A model generated the notes under the pieces. The model saw only the letters and a program-made list of their open reading frames with translations, made no database searches and was not told the origin of the DNA. A DNA stretch of 64,000 nt from Burkholderiales bacterium (lineage in GTDB: Bacteria > Pseudomonadota > Gammaproteobacteria > Burkholderiales > Burkholderiaceae_C), in contig JAFKGE010000030.1 of assembly GCA_017307865.1 (NCBI GenBank), positions 1 to 64,000 on the forward strand. The letters run 5' to 3'. Numbering within the stretch: the first letter of the stretch is position 1; each line of letters opens with the position of its first letter. Shown in pieces: positions 26,225 to 35,835 of the stretch. The position numbers were made by a program, and so were the translations under genes.

Positions 26225-27364
26225 TCAGCCGGCGCCTACCAGCAGGTCGCCGGTGATCTCGGCCACGTTCCGGACACTGGTCAGCGTCATCGCCACGCGC
26301 ATTTCCTTCTCGAGCAACTCAAGCAGGTTCGTCACGCCGGCCTCGCCCCCGGCGGCCAGCGCGTAGACGAAAGCGCGGCCGATCAGGGTGCAGTCGGCGC
26401 CCAGGGCCAGCATGCGCACGATGTCCAGGCCGTTGCGGATGCCGGAGTCGGCCAGGATCTTGATCTGTCCCTTCACCGCGTCGGCGATCGGCGGCAGCGC
26501 GCGCGCCGACGAGAGCACGCCGTCGAGCTGGCGCCCGCCGTGGTTGCTGACGATGATGCCGTCGGCGCCGAAGCGCACCGCGTCCTTCGCGTCCTCGGGG
26601 TCGAGGATGCCCTTGATGAGCATCGGGCCCTTCCAGAAGTCGCGGATCCACTCCAGATCCTTCCACGAGATCGAGGGGTCGAAGTTCTCGCCCAGGTAGC
26701 CCATGTAGTCTTCGAGGCTGACGTTCTTGCCCTTGTAGGCAGAGATGTTGCCCAGCGTGTGCGGGCGGCCGAACAGCCCCACGCTGAAAGCCCAGTGCGG
26801 GTGCGTGACGGCCTGCGCGTAGCGGCGCAGGGCAGCGCCCGGGCCGCTCATGCCCGAGTGCGCGTCGCGGTAGCGCGCGCCGGGCACGGGCATGTCCACG
26901 GTGAACACCAGCGCCGAGACGCCGGCGGCCTGCGCGCGCTCCAGGGCGTTCTGCATGAAGCCGCGGTCCTTGAGCACGTAGAGCTGGAACCACATCGAGC
27001 GCTTCAGCCGGGGCGCGACCTCCTCGATCGGGCACACCGAGACGCTGGACAGGGTGAAGGGGATGCCCTTTTTGTCCGCCGCCATGGCGGCCTGCACCTC
27101 GCCGCGGCGCGCGTACATGCCGGTCAGGCCCACCGGCGCCAGCACGGTAGGAATGGAGAGCTTCTCGCCGAACAGTTCGATGCTGGTGTCAAGCTGGCTC
27201 ATGTCCCGGAGCACGCGCTGGCGCAGCGCCACTTCCGCCAGGTCGGCGACGTTGCGCGCCAGCGTCTTCTCGGCGTAGGCGCCGCCGTCGACGTAGTGGA
27301 ACAGGAAGGGCGGCAGCCGCCGCTGCGCAGCCGCGCGGTAGTCCGTGGTGGAGGAGATGATCAT
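26225..27364 (-). CDS. lldD: FMN-dependent L-lactate dehydrogenase
   Basis: The 379-residue alpha-hydroxy-acid dehydrogenase starts [20 protein letters not shown]. It has [26 protein letters not shown] and the catalytic His in [15 protein letters not shown], and matches LldD in length. It is a membrane-associated flavoprotein that oxidises L-lactate to pyruvate and feeds electrons to the respiratory chain. It lies 14 bp after lldP on the same strand, so they form an operon. Confidence 0.94.
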   Translation of the reverse strand: MIISSTTDYRAAAQRRLPPFLFHYVDGGAYAEKTLARNVADLAEVALRQRVLRDMSQLDTSIELFGEKLSIPTVLAPVGLTGMYARRGEVQAAMAADKKGIPFTLSSVSVCPIEEVAPRLKRSMWFQLYVLKDRGFMQNALERAQAAGVSALVFTVDMPVPGARYRDAHSGMSGPGAALRRYAQAVTHPHWAFSVGLFGRPHTLGNISAYKGKNVSLEDYMGYLGENFDPSISWKDLEWIRDFWKGPMLIKGILDPEDAKDAVRFGADGIIVSNHGGRQLDGVLSSARALPPIADAVKGQIKILADSGIRNGLDIVRMLALGADCTLIGRAFVYALAAGGEAGVTNLLELLEKEMRVAMTLTSVRNVAEITGDLLVGAG

Positions 27365-27378
27365 GGCCGGTCCGCGCG

Positions 27379-29040
27379 CTACCTGACCACCATCAGCGTG
27401 AACGGCCAGACGTAGGCCTGCATCGTCACGTACAGGCCGACCAGGCAGGCCAGCGCAATGGAGTGGAAGAACACGTAGCGCAGGATGTCGCCCTCGTGGT
27501 CGAACCAGCGCGTGGCGGTCGATGCCACCACGATCGACTGCGCGTCAATCATCTTGCCCATCACACCGCCCGCGCTGTTGGCCGCGCCCATCAGGTTGCC
27601 CGACAGGCCCAATTGCTCGGCCGCCACCTTCTGCATGCCGCCGAACAGCACGTTGCTGGCCGTGTCCGAGCCCGTCAGCGCCACGCCCAGCCAGCCCATC
27701 AGCGTGCCGAAGAAGGGGTACAGCACGCCCGTGTTGGCGAAGGCCAGGCCCAGCGTAGTGTCGGTGCCCGAGAAGCGCGTGAGCGTGCCCAGCGCCAGCA
27801 TCAGCACGATGGTCAGCAGCGAATAGCGCACCAGCCACAGCGTCTTGAAGAAGGTGCGCACGATGGCGACGGGGTTGTACTTCATCACCAGCCCGCTGAT
27901 GACGGCCGCCAGCAGAATGCCGCTGCCGGTGGCCGAGAGCAGGTTCAGCACGTACACCGCGCCCTCGGGCGTGGGCTTGGTCACCACCGGGGGCGACTTC
28001 AGCACCAGGTTGTGCAGGCCGTCCATGGGGAAGGCGGGCGCGAACAGGCCGTTCAGCCACGCCTTGACAGGCGGCAGGCCCCAGATGAACACGAACACCG
28101 ACAGGATCACCCACGGCGTCCAGGCGGCCACCAGCGCCTGGGTGCTGTGGCGCGTCACCGGCTGCGGCGGCTTGGCCTCGGCGGCGCTGGGGTCATGGCC
28201 GCGCAGCGACGGCGAGGTCCACACCTTCTTGGGCTGCCACACGCGCAGGAAACCCACCAGGCACGCCATGGAGACGATGGCGGCAATGATGTCTACCAGC
28301 TCCGGCCCCATGAAGTTGGACACCAGGTACTGCGGAATGGCGAACGACAGGCCCGTGACCAGGATGGCCGGCCAGATTTCCAGCATGCCCTTGCGGCCGG
28401 CGAAGGCCCACACCACCCAGAACGGCACCATCAGCGAGAACAGCGGCAGCTGGCGGCCGATCATGCCCGTGACCTCCATCAGGTCGTAGCCGTGCACCTT
28501 GGCCAGCGTGATGACCGGCGTGCCCAGCGCGCCGAAGGCCACCGGCGCCGTGTTGGCGATCAGCGACAGGCCCGAGGCCGCCAGCGGCGAGAAGCCCAGC
28601 CCGATCAGGATGGCCGCCGTCACCGCCACCGGCGTGCCGAAGCCCGCCGCGCCCTCGAAGAAGGCGCCGAAGCAGAAGGCGATCAGCAGGAGCTGGATGC
28701 GCCGGTCCTCGGTGATGCCCGAGAGCGAGTCCTGCAGCACGCGGAAGCTGCCGTTCTGCTCCGTGAGCTGGTGCAGGAAGATGATGTTCAGCACGATCCA
28801 GCCGATCGGCAGCAGGCCCGTGAACGCGCCCAGCACCGCCGCGCGCCCGGCCATGTCGGCCGGCATGCCGTAGGCGAAGATGGCCACCAGCAGCGCGGCC
28901 GCCAGGCCCATGCCGGCGGCGATGTGCGCCTTGATGTGGAAAAGGCCCAGCGCGCCCAGCATCACCACCACGGGAATGGCGGCCAGGCAAGTGGACAGCA
29001 CCATGCTGCCCATGGGGTCGTAGGTCTGCTGCCAGGTCAT
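27379..29040 (-). CDS. lldP: L-lactate permease
   Basis: The 553-residue protein has about twelve or more membrane segments. It contains [38 protein letters not shown] and [20 protein letters not shown], signatures of the LctP/LldP lactate:H+ symporter family. It imports L-lactate (and probably glycolate) for LldD. It is the first gene of lldP-lldD, with about 300 bp of upstream DNA before the LysR gene. Confidence 0.94.
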   Translation of the reverse strand: MTWQQTYDPMGSMVLSTCLAAIPVVVMLGALGLFHIKAHIAAGMGLAAALLVAIFAYGMPADMAGRAAVLGAFTGLLPIGWIVLNIIFLHQLTEQNGSFRVLQDSLSGITEDRRIQLLLIAFCFGAFFEGAAGFGTPVAVTAAILIGLGFSPLAASGLSLIANTAPVAFGALGTPVITLAKVHGYDLMEVTGMIGRQLPLFSLMVPFWVVWAFAGRKGMLEIWPAILVTGLSFAIPQYLVSNFMGPELVDIIAAIVSMACLVGFLRVWQPKKVWTSPSLRGHDPSAAEAKPPQPVTRHSTQALVAAWTPWVILSVFVFIWGLPPVKAWLNGLFAPAFPMDGLHNLVLKSPPVVTKPTPEGAVYVLNLLSATGSGILLAAVISGLVMKYNPVAIVRTFFKTLWLVRYSLLTIVLMLALGTLTRFSGTDTTLGLAFANTGVLYPFFGTLMGWLGVALTGSDTASNVLFGGMQKVAAEQLGLSGNLMGAANSAGGVMGKMIDAQSIVVASTATRWFDHEGDILRYVFFHSIALACLVGLYVTMQAYVWPFTLMVVR

Positions 29041-29337
29041 GGCGATGTCTCCTTCGGTGTCGTTGTACGCAATGGCGGGGGCACGCGAGGCCCTGGCTCA
29101 GGAATGGTGTGCCACCCACCTGATCGCCCGGATAAGTGCCGGCTGGCACTGTAGAAGCACCGGCGCTGGCGTTGCGTGAAATGTGCTGACGCCGCGCGTG
29201 AAATTTTTTCAACGCCGGGCCGCCCCAAGATGAAAAACGCCCCCGCAGCGGCTGCGCATCATGCGAAGCATGGGGAGCCATTTCTCAACGCAGGGTGCGC
29301 CATTCTGGAATAGGCGCCCCACCCCGGCAAGAAACCC
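29041..29337. promoter_or_regulatory. lldP upstream region
   Basis: This is 297 bp without a gene between lldP and the LysR gene. An imperfect dyad (GGTGCGCCATTC against GAATAGGCGCCCC, about 29290-29320) lies just past the LysR stop. An AT-rich patch with GTGAAATTTTTTCAACG (29199 region) could hold the lldP promoter. No clean -35/-10 pair was assigned. Confidence 0.35.
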
Positions 29338-30228
29338 CTATGCGTTGATGGCCTGCCGCAGCCAGTCCACGAAGCTGGCGCACTCCCAGCGCTCCAGCGT
29401 GCCGGGCTTCCAGCACAGGAAGTAGTCGTGCGGCGAGCGCACGCTGCGCGCCGACAGGCGCACCAGGCGCCCGCTGTCGAGCCAGCTCTGGCCCAGCTTG
29501 AGCCGCATCAGCGCCACCCCGAAGCCGGCCACGGCGGCATCGTGCACCAGGCCCAGGTCGTTGAACTGGTTGCCGGAGGCCGGCTCGGGCAGGCCGATGC
29601 CGCAGGCGCTGAACCAGGTGCGCCAGGGCTCCAGCGGCGAGCGGATCAGGTGCGCGCGGCTGACCGCCGCCTCGGTCTCGAAGCCATCGCCGAAGGGGCC
29701 GGCCTCGTGCAGGTAGCCTGGGCTGCACACCGGGCATACCTCGTCCGACAGCAGGTGCATGGACTCGCGCCCGGGAAAGGGTCCAGCGCCGAAACGCAGT
29801 TCGATGTCGGCCTCCTCGGCGGTCACGTTGTGCACCGGGATAGCCACCTGCAGCATCAGCTCGATGTCGGGATAGGCGTGGCGGAACAGCGCCAGCCGGG
29901 GCAGCAGCAGTTGGCGCGAGAAGGTGGGCGTGACGGCCACGCGCAGGTGTGCCGGGCCGGGCCCGGCGGCGCGCGGCGACTCCTGCAGCGCGGCCAGCGC
30001 CTCGCGCACGCGCGCCAGGTAGGTGGCGCCTTCGGCGCTGGGCAGGAACTCGCTGCGGTGGGCGAACAGCTTCAGGCCGAGCTGGCCTTCGAGCTGGCGG
30101 ATGCGGTGGCTGACCGCGCTGGGGGTGACGCTGAGTTCCTCGGCCGCCTGCGTCACGCTGCGCAAGCGCGCCACTGCCTCGAAGGCGAGCAGCGCCTGGA
30201 TGGGCGGGATGCGGGCGGCGGCAACCAT
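29338..30228 (-). CDS. LysR-family transcriptional regulator
   Basis: The 296-residue protein has the N-terminal winged helix IPPIQALLAFEAVARLRSVTQAAEELSVTPSAVSHRI (shown in parts: QALLAFEAVARL, AAEELSVTPSAVSHR). A type-2 periplasmic-binding-like effector domain follows (HLRVAVTPTFSRQLLLPRL, NQFNDLGLVHDAAVAGFGVAL), resembling the GcvA-like subgroup. It is encoded on the same strand between the SDR gene (34 bp upstream) and lldP. It may regulate lldPD or the acyl-CoA operon, and nothing in the sequence decides which. The start at 30228 gives the standard LTTR N-terminus. Confidence 0.85.
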   Translation of the reverse strand: MVAAARIPPIQALLAFEAVARLRSVTQAAEELSVTPSAVSHRIRQLEGQLGLKLFAHRSEFLPSAEGATYLARVREALAALQESPRAAGPGPAHLRVAVTPTFSRQLLLPRLALFRHAYPDIELMLQVAIPVHNVTAEEADIELRFGAGPFPGRESMHLLSDEVCPVCSPGYLHEAGPFGDGFETEAAVSRAHLIRSPLEPWRTWFSACGIGLPEPASGNQFNDLGLVHDAAVAGFGVALMRLKLGQSWLDSGRLVRLSARSVRSPHDYFLCWKPGTLERWECASFVDWLRQAINA

Positions 30229-30262
30229 GCGCCCATTGTGGCGCGGCGGAGCGAGGGCCGGC

Positions 30263-31036
30263 TCAGCGCCCCCAGGCGGTGCCGCCGTCCACCACCAAAG
30301 TGGAGCCGACCACGTAGTCGCCGGCGCGCGAGGCCAGGAAGATGGCGGCGCCGGCCATGTCCTCGGGCTGGCCAATGCGGCGCAGCGGCACGCGCGCGGC
30401 GGTTTCCTCGGCGTGGTCGCGCGCGGTCTTGTTCATCTCCGACGCGAAGGGGCCGGGCGCGATGGCGCTGACGACGATGCGCTCGGGCGCCAGGTGCAGC
30501 GCCATGCGCTTGGTCAGGTGGATCAGGCCGGCCTTGCTGGCGGCGTAGGAGTAGGTCTCCCACGGGTTGACGCTGATGCCGTCGATCGAGGCGATGTGGA
30601 TCACCTTGGCCAGGTGGTCGCCGGCGGCCTTCTTGAGCATGGGCGTGAGCGCCTGGGTGAGGAAGAAGGGCGTCTTCATGTTCAGGTCGGCCACCTTGTC
30701 CCAGCCGCTTTCGGGAAACTCGTCGTAGGGCGCGCCCCAGGCGGCGCCGGCGTTGTTGACCAGGATGTCCAGGCTGGGCTCGTGCCGCTGGTAGGCGGCG
30801 ACGAGCTGGTGGATGCCGTCCAGCGTGGACACGTCGGCCGGCAGCGACACGCAGGGGCCGATGGCCGACAGCTCCTTCGCGGTGGCGTCGCAGGCGTCGG
30901 CCTTGCGCGCCGAGATGTAGACCCGCGCGCCGGCGCGCAGAAAGCCTTCGGCGATCATGCGGCCGATGCCGCGCGAGCCGCCGGTGACCAGCGCCGTGCG
31001 GTCGCGCAGCGAAAACAGTTGGTCGATGTTCATCAT
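30263..31036 (-). CDS. RhlG-like SDR-family oxidoreductase
   Basis: The 257-residue classical SDR has TALVTGGSRGIGRMIAEG (cofactor binding, NADPH-type), NNAGAAWG, catalytic Ser in IHIASIDG and YSYAASKAG (Tyr-x3-Lys), ending VVGSTLVVDGG. The overall pattern (GGSRGIGRMIAEGFLRAGAR, NNAGAAWGAPYDEFPESGW) is close to RhlG-type 3-oxoacyl reductases. It probably acts on acyl-CoA or acyl-ACP derived substrates. It lies 28 bp after an enoyl-CoA hydratase gene. Start ATG 31036 or the adjacent ATG 31033. Confidence 0.85.
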   Translation of the reverse strand: MMNIDQLFSLRDRTALVTGGSRGIGRMIAEGFLRAGARVYISARKADACDATAKELSAIGPCVSLPADVSTLDGIHQLVAAYQRHEPSLDILVNNAGAAWGAPYDEFPESGWDKVADLNMKTPFFLTQALTPMLKKAAGDHLAKVIHIASIDGISVNPWETYSYAASKAGLIHLTKRMALHLAPERIVVSAIAPGPFASEMNKTARDHAEETAARVPLRRIGQPEDMAGAAIFLASRAGDYVVGSTLVVDGGTAWGR

Positions 31037-31063
31037 CAGTCTCTCTTTGTCTTTGCCTGAAAT

Positions 31064-31738
31064 TCAACGGCCTTCGGCCACCAGTGTCGCGTCAAAGTCG
31101 CGCAGCGCTGCAGCGTGCAGCAGCGCCTTCACGCGCGCCAGGGTGTCGGGCTCGGCCTGCTCCAGCAGCCGGCCGAAGGCGCGCGCCTCGTCCAGCAGCG
31201 CGCCCGGCGGCGTGAGCTGCCACACCAGGCCCCAGTCGTGCGCCTGCCGCGCGCCGAAGGCCTGGCCGGACCACAGCAAGGCCTTGGCGCGCCCCAGGCC
31301 GATCAGGCGCGGCAGCAGGGCGTGGATGCCGCCGGTGCCGGGCAGGCCCAGCTGCGCCTCGGGCAGCGCGAAGCGCGCGTCCTCGCTGGCGAAGACCACA
31401 TCGCAATTGAGCGCCAGCTCCAGGCCGGCGCCCACCGCCCAGCCCTGCACCGCCGCAATCGCGGGCTTGCCATCGACCAGCGCGGCGGCCAGCTGCTGCA
31501 GCGTGGCGACGAAGGCCGCGCTGGCGGGCGCGTCGCGGTCCTTGCCGGCGCAAAACGCGCGGCCCTCGCCACGGATCAACAGCAAGCGCACGGCCGGATC
31601 GTCCTGGCCCTGGCGCACCGCCTGCAGCAGCGCCTGCGCCGACGGCGGCGTGAGCGCGTTCAGCCGGCCGGGCCGGTTCAGGGCGATCTCGAACAGGCCG
31701 CCCTGGCGCTGGCAGACGAGGTCCGCGCCGGCGTTCAC
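31064..31738 (-). CDS. enoyl-CoA hydratase/isomerase family protein
   Basis: The 224-residue crotonase-fold protein has FEIALNRPGRLNALT, LLIRGEGRAFCAGKD (oxyanion hole), AAVQGWAVGAGLELALNCD and ALPEAQLGLPGTGGI. It is slightly shorter than usual (about 255-260) at the C-terminus. In catabolism it would hydrate or isomerise an enoyl-CoA. The start is GTG 31738, which together with its GAAGG ribosome binding site comes from a family E repeat; an upstream in-frame ATG would add non-conserved repeat-derived sequence. It is part of the MBL-ECH-SDR operon. Confidence 0.8.
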   Translation of the reverse strand: MNAGADLVCQRQGGLFEIALNRPGRLNALTPPSAQALLQAVRQGQDDPAVRLLLIRGEGRAFCAGKDRDAPASAAFVATLQQLAAALVDGKPAIAAVQGWAVGAGLELALNCDVVFASEDARFALPEAQLGLPGTGGIHALLPRLIGLGRAKALLWSGQAFGARQAHDWGLVWQLTPPGALLDEARAFGRLLEQAEPDTLARVKALLHAAALRDFDATLVAEGR

Positions 31739-31803
31739 TGGAGTACCTTCGTGCTGCGCACTGCGGTGCGAGCTTGCTTGGGGCGGCCCGGCGCGACGCT
31801 CAT
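31736..31803 (-). repeat. Family E repeat (copy 1), carries RBS and GTG start
   Basis: On the minus strand it reads ATGAGCGTCGCGCCGGGCCG, CCCCAAGC, GCACTGCGGTGCG-type hairpin, then GAAGGTACTCCAGTGA. The last GTG is the start codon of the enoyl-CoA hydratase gene. The second copy is at 53434-53497. Confidence 0.75.
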
Positions 31804-31806
31804 GCG

Positions 31807-32871
31807 TCAGGTCGGCGCAAAGCGCCAGATGCCCGCGGCGTCGAGCGTGCGCGCCAGCTGGCCGCCGTGCCACAGGCGGTGCAGGTGGGCCACCGACTCG
31901 CCCAGCGCAAAGGTGGTCTGGTGCAGATCGAGCGGGCGCTTGAACAGCACCGGCAGCATGTCGTAGGCGCTCACCGGTTTTTCATGGGCGGCCTGCACCA
32001 CCTCGGCCAGGCGGTCGCGGTGGTGCTCGTGCAGCTGCTGGATGCGCGTGTGCAGGCCCTTGAAGGGCTTGCCGTGCGAAGGCAGCACCAGGGTGCTTTC
32101 GGGCAGCGGCTTGAAGCGGTCGATGGAGTCCAGGAACAGCGTCAGCGAATCGGCCTCGGGCTCCATCTCGTACACGCTGACGTTGGTGGAAATGCGCGGC
32201 AGCACCATGTCGCCGCTGATGAGGATGCCCTGTGCCTCACAGTACAGCGCCATGTGCTCGGGCGCGTGGCCGTAGCCCGCGATGCAGCGCCAGGCCTGGC
32301 CGCCGATGGTCAGCTGCATGCCGTCGATCAGGCGCGCATAGCTGTGCGGCACGGCGGGCACCAGGCCGCGGTAATAGTTCTTGCGGTTGCGGATCTGCTC
32401 CAGGTCGCCCTCGTTCACCATGCCGTGGCTGCGGAAGTACGCCGCCAGGCGCTCGCCGCCAAAGCTGTTGACCACCTCGCAGCTGTAGCGCGCGACCTGG
32501 AAGTCGGTGCCGCTGATCCACAGCGGCGCCTGCCAGCGCTCGCACAGCCAGTGCGCCAGGCCGATGTGGTCGGGGTGCATGTGGGTGACGACCACGCGCA
32601 CCACGGGCAGGCCCTCCAGCTCGTGCTCGAACACCTGCTCCCACAGCGCGCGCGATTCGGGGCGGTCGATGCAGCAGTCCACCACCGTCCAGCCTTCGCG
32701 GCCCTGAAAACGGTCGCGCAGCAGCCACAGATTGATGTGGTCCAGCGCAAAGGGCAGCGGCATGCGAATCCACTTGAGGCCGGGCGCCAGGGTGATGGCG
32801 CGGCCGGGCGCGGGCAGTTCGTCGCCCAGCGGGTAGTGCAGGGCGCGTTCGAGTTCGGCGGAAAGGGACAT
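31807..32871 (-). CDS. MBL-fold metallo-hydrolase
   Basis: The 354-residue protein has the metallo-beta-lactamase motif THMHPDHIGLAHWL (HxHxDH), later ligands in GHAPEHMALY and SGDMVLPRIS, and a C-terminal His in LPSHGKPFKG. That is glyoxalase-II-like binuclear metal chemistry; the substrate is unknown, possibly a thioester given the neighbours. The start at 32871 (MSLSAELERAL) is preferred to ATG 32928, which would run through the operator at 32913. It is divergent from the MerR-type regulator and leads the MBL-ECH-SDR operon. Confidence 0.82.
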   Translation of the reverse strand: MSLSAELERALHYPLGDELPAPGRAITLAPGLKWIRMPLPFALDHINLWLLRDRFQGREGWTVVDCCIDRPESRALWEQVFEHELEGLPVVRVVVTHMHPDHIGLAHWLCERWQAPLWISGTDFQVARYSCEVVNSFGGERLAAYFRSHGMVNEGDLEQIRNRKNYYRGLVPAVPHSYARLIDGMQLTIGGQAWRCIAGYGHAPEHMALYCEAQGILISGDMVLPRISTNVSVYEMEPEADSLTLFLDSIDRFKPLPESTLVLPSHGKPFKGLHTRIQQLHEHHRDRLAEVVQAAHEKPVSAYDMLPVLFKRPLDLHQTTFALGESVAHLHRLWHGGQLARTLDAAGIWRFAPT

Positions 32872-32912
32872 GAGGGGGCGGACCGGAGGTCTCGGGTAGG
32901 ATGCGGATGCAA

Positions 32913-32928
32913 TTGACGTGAACGTCAA
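32913..32928. promoter_or_regulatory. LiuR-type operator 1
   Basis: TTGACGTGAACGTCAA is a 16-bp palindrome between the divergent MBL-hydrolase and MerR-type regulator genes. It differs at one base from operator 2 (33430). It fits my recollection of the LiuR binding motif in proteobacteria and could control both divergent transcripts. Confidence 0.75.
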
Positions 32929-32995
32929 TCGAGCCGATCATTTTAGGAACACCGCACTTTCCTTGCCCAGCACGCGCGCGACAGCGCGCCCCTTC

Positions 32996-33427
32996 ATGGC
33001 CGCCACCTACACCATCAGCGACCTGGCGCGCGAGTTCGACCTCACGCCGCGCGCCATGCGCTTCTACGAGGACATGGGCCTGCTGCAGCCCGAGCGGCGC
33101 GGCCCCGGCGGGCGCCAGCGCGTGTACAGCAACCGCGACCGCACGCGCCTGAAGCTGACCCTGCGCGCCAAGCGCCTGGGCCTGTCGCTGATCGAGGCGC
33201 GCGAGCTGATCGACATGTACGACAGCCCGCGCGACACCGCCGCGCAGCTGGAGCAGTTCCTGCGCGTGCTGGGCCAGCACCGCGTGCAGCTCGAGGCCCA
33301 GCTGGCCGAGCTGCAGGCCACGCTGCGCGAGGTCAGCCAGCACGAGAAGGACGCCCGCGCGCTGCTGGGCGGCCTGGCGCGCAAGGGCGCCGCCCGCACG
33401 CGTCTACCCTCCAGCGAGATCAATTGA
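32996..33427 (+). CDS. liuR: MerR-family regulator, LiuR-like
   Basis: The 143-residue protein has the N-terminal MerR helix-turn-helix (YTISDLAREFDLTPRAMRFYEDMGLL, in part) with RRGPGGRQRVYSNRDRTRLKL. A C-terminal coiled-coil dimerisation helix follows (QLEQFLRVLGQHRVQLEAQL), without the metal-binding Cys set of CueR-like members. This is the pattern of LiuR, repressor of branched-chain amino acid and acyl-CoA catabolism. It is flanked by two palindromes of the same sequence, and an isovaleryl-CoA dehydrogenase gene follows. The start at 32996 gives the canonical N-terminus; the frame is open upstream across operator 1. Confidence 0.85.
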   Translation: MAATYTISDLAREFDLTPRAMRFYEDMGLLQPERRGPGGRQRVYSNRDRTRLKLTLRAKRLGLSLIEARELIDMYDSPRDTAAQLEQFLRVLGQHRVQLEAQLAELQATLREVSQHEKDARALLGGLARKGAARTRLPSSEIN

Positions 33428-33429
33428 CG

Positions 33430-33445
33430 TTGACGTAAACGTCAA
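33430..33445. promoter_or_regulatory. LiuR-type operator 2
   Basis: TTGACGTAAACGTCAA lies directly after the MerR-type regulator stop and 21 bp before the thioesterase ATG, with an extra TTGACGT half-site just upstream (33424-33430). It probably governs the thioesterase-ivd operon. Confidence 0.75.
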
Positions 33446-33466
33446 TCAAAATCCGCTCTTTTGCCC

Positions 33467-33919
33467 ATGACCCCAAACATCCCCCCCATCGAGCACCCCG
33501 CGCTGCACCAGCGCGTGGCCGTCAGTTTTGCGCGCCAGGGCCTGATGCGCCATCTGCAGGCGCTTCTCGTGCGCGTGGCGCCGGGCGAGGTGGAGCTGTG
33601 GCTGCCCTATTCCGACCGCGTGACGCAGCAGCAGGACGGCTTTCACGGCGGCGCCATCGGGGCGCTGGCCGACATCGCCGGCGGCTACGCGGGCCTGACG
33701 GTGGCGCCCGAGGACATGGAAGTGACCACGGCCGAGTTCAAGATCAACTTCCTGGGCAGCCGCCAGGGCGGCGCGCTGCGCGCCGTGGGGCGCGTCGTCA
33801 AGCCCGGCCGGCGCCTGATCGTCACCAGCGCCGAGGTCACGCACGTGGCCGACGACGGCCAGACCAGCGCCTGCGCCCTGATGCAGCAGACCCTGGTGCC
33901 GGTGCCGCGCACCTATTGA
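33467..33919 (+). CDS. PaaI-family thioesterase
   Basis: The 150-residue hot-dog fold protein has DGFHGGAIGALADIAGGYAG, the typical PaaI/YbgC-like HGG motif with the catalytic acidic residue in the following helix, and INFLGSRQGG. It should hydrolyse acyl-CoA thioesters, relieving dead-end intermediates of the pathway. It is the first gene after LiuR operator 2 and lies 30 bp upstream of isovaleryl-CoA dehydrogenase. Start ATG 33467; TTG 33461 is also in frame. Confidence 0.8.
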   Translation: MTPNIPPIEHPALHQRVAVSFARQGLMRHLQALLVRVAPGEVELWLPYSDRVTQQQDGFHGGAIGALADIAGGYAGLTVAPEDMEVTTAEFKINFLGSRQGGALRAVGRVVKPGRRLIVTSAEVTHVADDGQTSACALMQQTLVPVPRTY

Positions 33920-33949
33920 ACCCTTCCCCTCATTCACAGGAGACCCCCC

Positions 33950-35125
33950 ATGAGCAACCTGCCCGGCCTCGACTTTCACCTGGGTGAAGACATCGACGCC
34001 CTGCGCGAGGCGGTGCACGCCTTTGCGCAGGAGCAGATCTCGCCGCTGGCCGCCCAGGTCGACCGCGACAACCTGTTTCCGCACGCGCTGTGGCCCCGGC
34101 TGGGCGAGCTGGGCCTGCACGGCATGACGGTAAAAGCCGAGTACGGCGGCACCGAGCTGGGCTATCTGGCGCACATCGTGGCGATGGAAGAGGTCTCGCG
34201 CGCCTCGGCCTCGGTCGGCCTGTCCTACGGCGCGCACTCCAACCTGTGCGTCAACCAGATCCACCGCAACGGCAGCGAAGCGCAAAAGAAGAAATACCTG
34301 CCCAAGCTGGTGAGCGGCGAGCACGTCGGCGCGCTGGCGATGAGCGAGCCGAACGCCGGCAGCGACGTGGTCAGCATGAAGCTGAAGGCCGAGAAGAAAA
34401 ACGGCTACTACGTGCTGAACGGCAGCAAGATGTGGATCACCAACGGCGGTGACGCCGACACGCTGGTGATCTACGCCAAGACCGAGCCCGAAATGGGCGC
34501 GCGCGGCATGACCGCCTTCATCGTCGAGAAGGGCTTCAAGGGCTTTTCGGCCGGCACCAAGCTCGACAAGCTGGGCATGCGCGGCAGCAACACCTACCCG
34601 CTGTTCTTCGACAACTGCGAGGTGCCCGAGGAAAACGTGATGGGCGGCGAGGGCAACGGCGCCAAGGTGCTGATGAGCGGACTGGACTACGAGCGCGCGG
34701 TGCTCTCGGGCGGGCCGCTGGGCATCATGGCCGCCTGCATGGACGCCGTTGTGCCCTTCGTGCACGAGCGCAAGCAGTTCGGCCAGAGCATCGGCGAATT
34801 CCAGCTGATGCAGGGCAAGATCGCCGACATGTATTCCACTTGGCAGGCCACGCGCGCCTACGTCTACGCGGTGGGCCAGGCGGCCGACCGCGCGGCGCAC
34901 GCGCGCAGCTTTCGCAAGGACGCGGCCGGCGCCATTCTCTATTCGGCCGAAAAGGCCACCTGGATGGCCGGCGAGGCGATCCAGGCACTGGGCGGCGTGG
35001 GCTACACCAAGGAGTTTCCGGTCGAGCGCCTGTGGCGCGACGCCAAGCTGTACGAGATCGGCGCCGGCACCAGCGAAATCCGCCGCATGCTGATCGGACG
35101 CGAGCTGTTTGCCGAGACGGCTTGA
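33950..35125 (+). CDS. ivd: isovaleryl-CoA dehydrogenase
   Basis: The 391-residue acyl-CoA dehydrogenase starts [19 protein letters not shown] and has [26 protein letters not shown] and [12 protein letters not shown]. The catalytic Glu is at the IVD position in [15 protein letters not shown], with Gly instead of Glu in [19 protein letters not shown]. This arrangement separates IVD from other acyl-CoA dehydrogenases. It oxidises isovaleryl-CoA in leucine degradation using FAD and ETF. A CAGGAG ribosome binding site precedes the ATG. Its place behind a LiuR operator supports the assignment; the other liu genes (MCC, HMG-CoA lyase) are not seen here. Confidence 0.92.
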   Translation: MSNLPGLDFHLGEDIDALREAVHAFAQEQISPLAAQVDRDNLFPHALWPRLGELGLHGMTVKAEYGGTELGYLAHIVAMEEVSRASASVGLSYGAHSNLCVNQIHRNGSEAQKKKYLPKLVSGEHVGALAMSEPNAGSDVVSMKLKAEKKNGYYVLNGSKMWITNGGDADTLVIYAKTEPEMGARGMTAFIVEKGFKGFSAGTKLDKLGMRGSNTYPLFFDNCEVPEENVMGGEGNGAKVLMSGLDYERAVLSGGPLGIMAACMDAVVPFVHERKQFGQSIGEFQLMQGKIADMYSTWQATRAYVYAVGQAADRAAHARSFRKDAAGAILYSAEKATWMAGEAIQALGGVGYTKEFPVERLWRDAKLYEIGAGTSEIRRMLIGRELFAETA

Positions 35126-35159
35126 AACACGCACCACCGCCTGCGCGCACAATCGCCCC

Positions 35160-35831
35160 ATGCCATCCTCCCTGCAACACCTGATCGACAACAACCGCGC
35201 CTGGGCCACCAAGGTCGAGCGCGAGCACCCGGGGTTCTTCCAGACCCTGGCGCAGCAGCAAAACCCCAAATACATGTGGATCGGCTGCTCCGACAGCCGC
35301 GTGCCGGCCAACCAGGTCATCGGCCTGGCGCCGGGCGAGGTGTTCGTGCACCGCAACGTGGCCAACGTGGTGGTCAGCTCGGACCTCAACGCCCTGTCGG
35401 TGATCCAATTCGCGGTCGACGTGCTCAAGGTCGAACACATCATGGTGGTGGGCCACTACGGCTGCGGCGGCGTGCTGGCGGTGCTGCGCGAGCAGCGCAT
35501 CGGCCTGGGCGACAACTGGCTGCGCCACGTGCACGACGTCAAGCAGCGCCACCGCGGCCGCTGGATGCACCTGTGCACCGCCGACCAGGAAAGCACCCTG
35601 TGCGAGATGAACGTGATCGAGCAGGTCGGCCACGTGGCCGAGACCACCGTGGTGCAGGACGCCTGGGCGCGCGGCCAGCCGCTGGCGGTGCACGGCTGGT
35701 GCTACGGCCTGAAGGACGGCCTGGTGAAGAACCTGGGCGTGACCATGACGCGCCCCGACCACGTGGTGCAGGTGTACAGCGACGCCATCAAGCGCTATCC
35801 GCGCCAGGCGGCCGAGGACAAAGCGGGATAG
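35160..35831 (+). CDS. can: beta-class carbonic anhydrase
   Basis: The 223-residue protein has zinc ligands Cys43, His99 and Cys102 ([22 protein letters not shown]) and the Asp45-Arg47 dyad. It interconverts CO2 and bicarbonate, which supplies biotin-dependent carboxylases such as those of leucine degradation. It lies 34 bp after ivd and 4 bp before aceK, suggesting one transcript. Confidence 0.92.
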   Translation: MPSSLQHLIDNNRAWATKVEREHPGFFQTLAQQQNPKYMWIGCSDSRVPANQVIGLAPGEVFVHRNVANVVVSSDLNALSVIQFAVDVLKVEHIMVVGHYGCGGVLAVLREQRIGLGDNWLRHVHDVKQRHRGRWMHLCTADQESTLCEMNVIEQVGHVAETTVVQDAWARGQPLAVHGWCYGLKDGLVKNLGVTMTRPDHVVQVYSDAIKRYPRQAAEDKAG

Positions 35832-35835
35832 GCCC

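Noticed and set aside
29290..29320. Dyad after the LysR gene as a terminator
   Set aside because: Arms are imperfect with an indel and no T-run follows, so it is mentioned only as part of the lldP upstream region.
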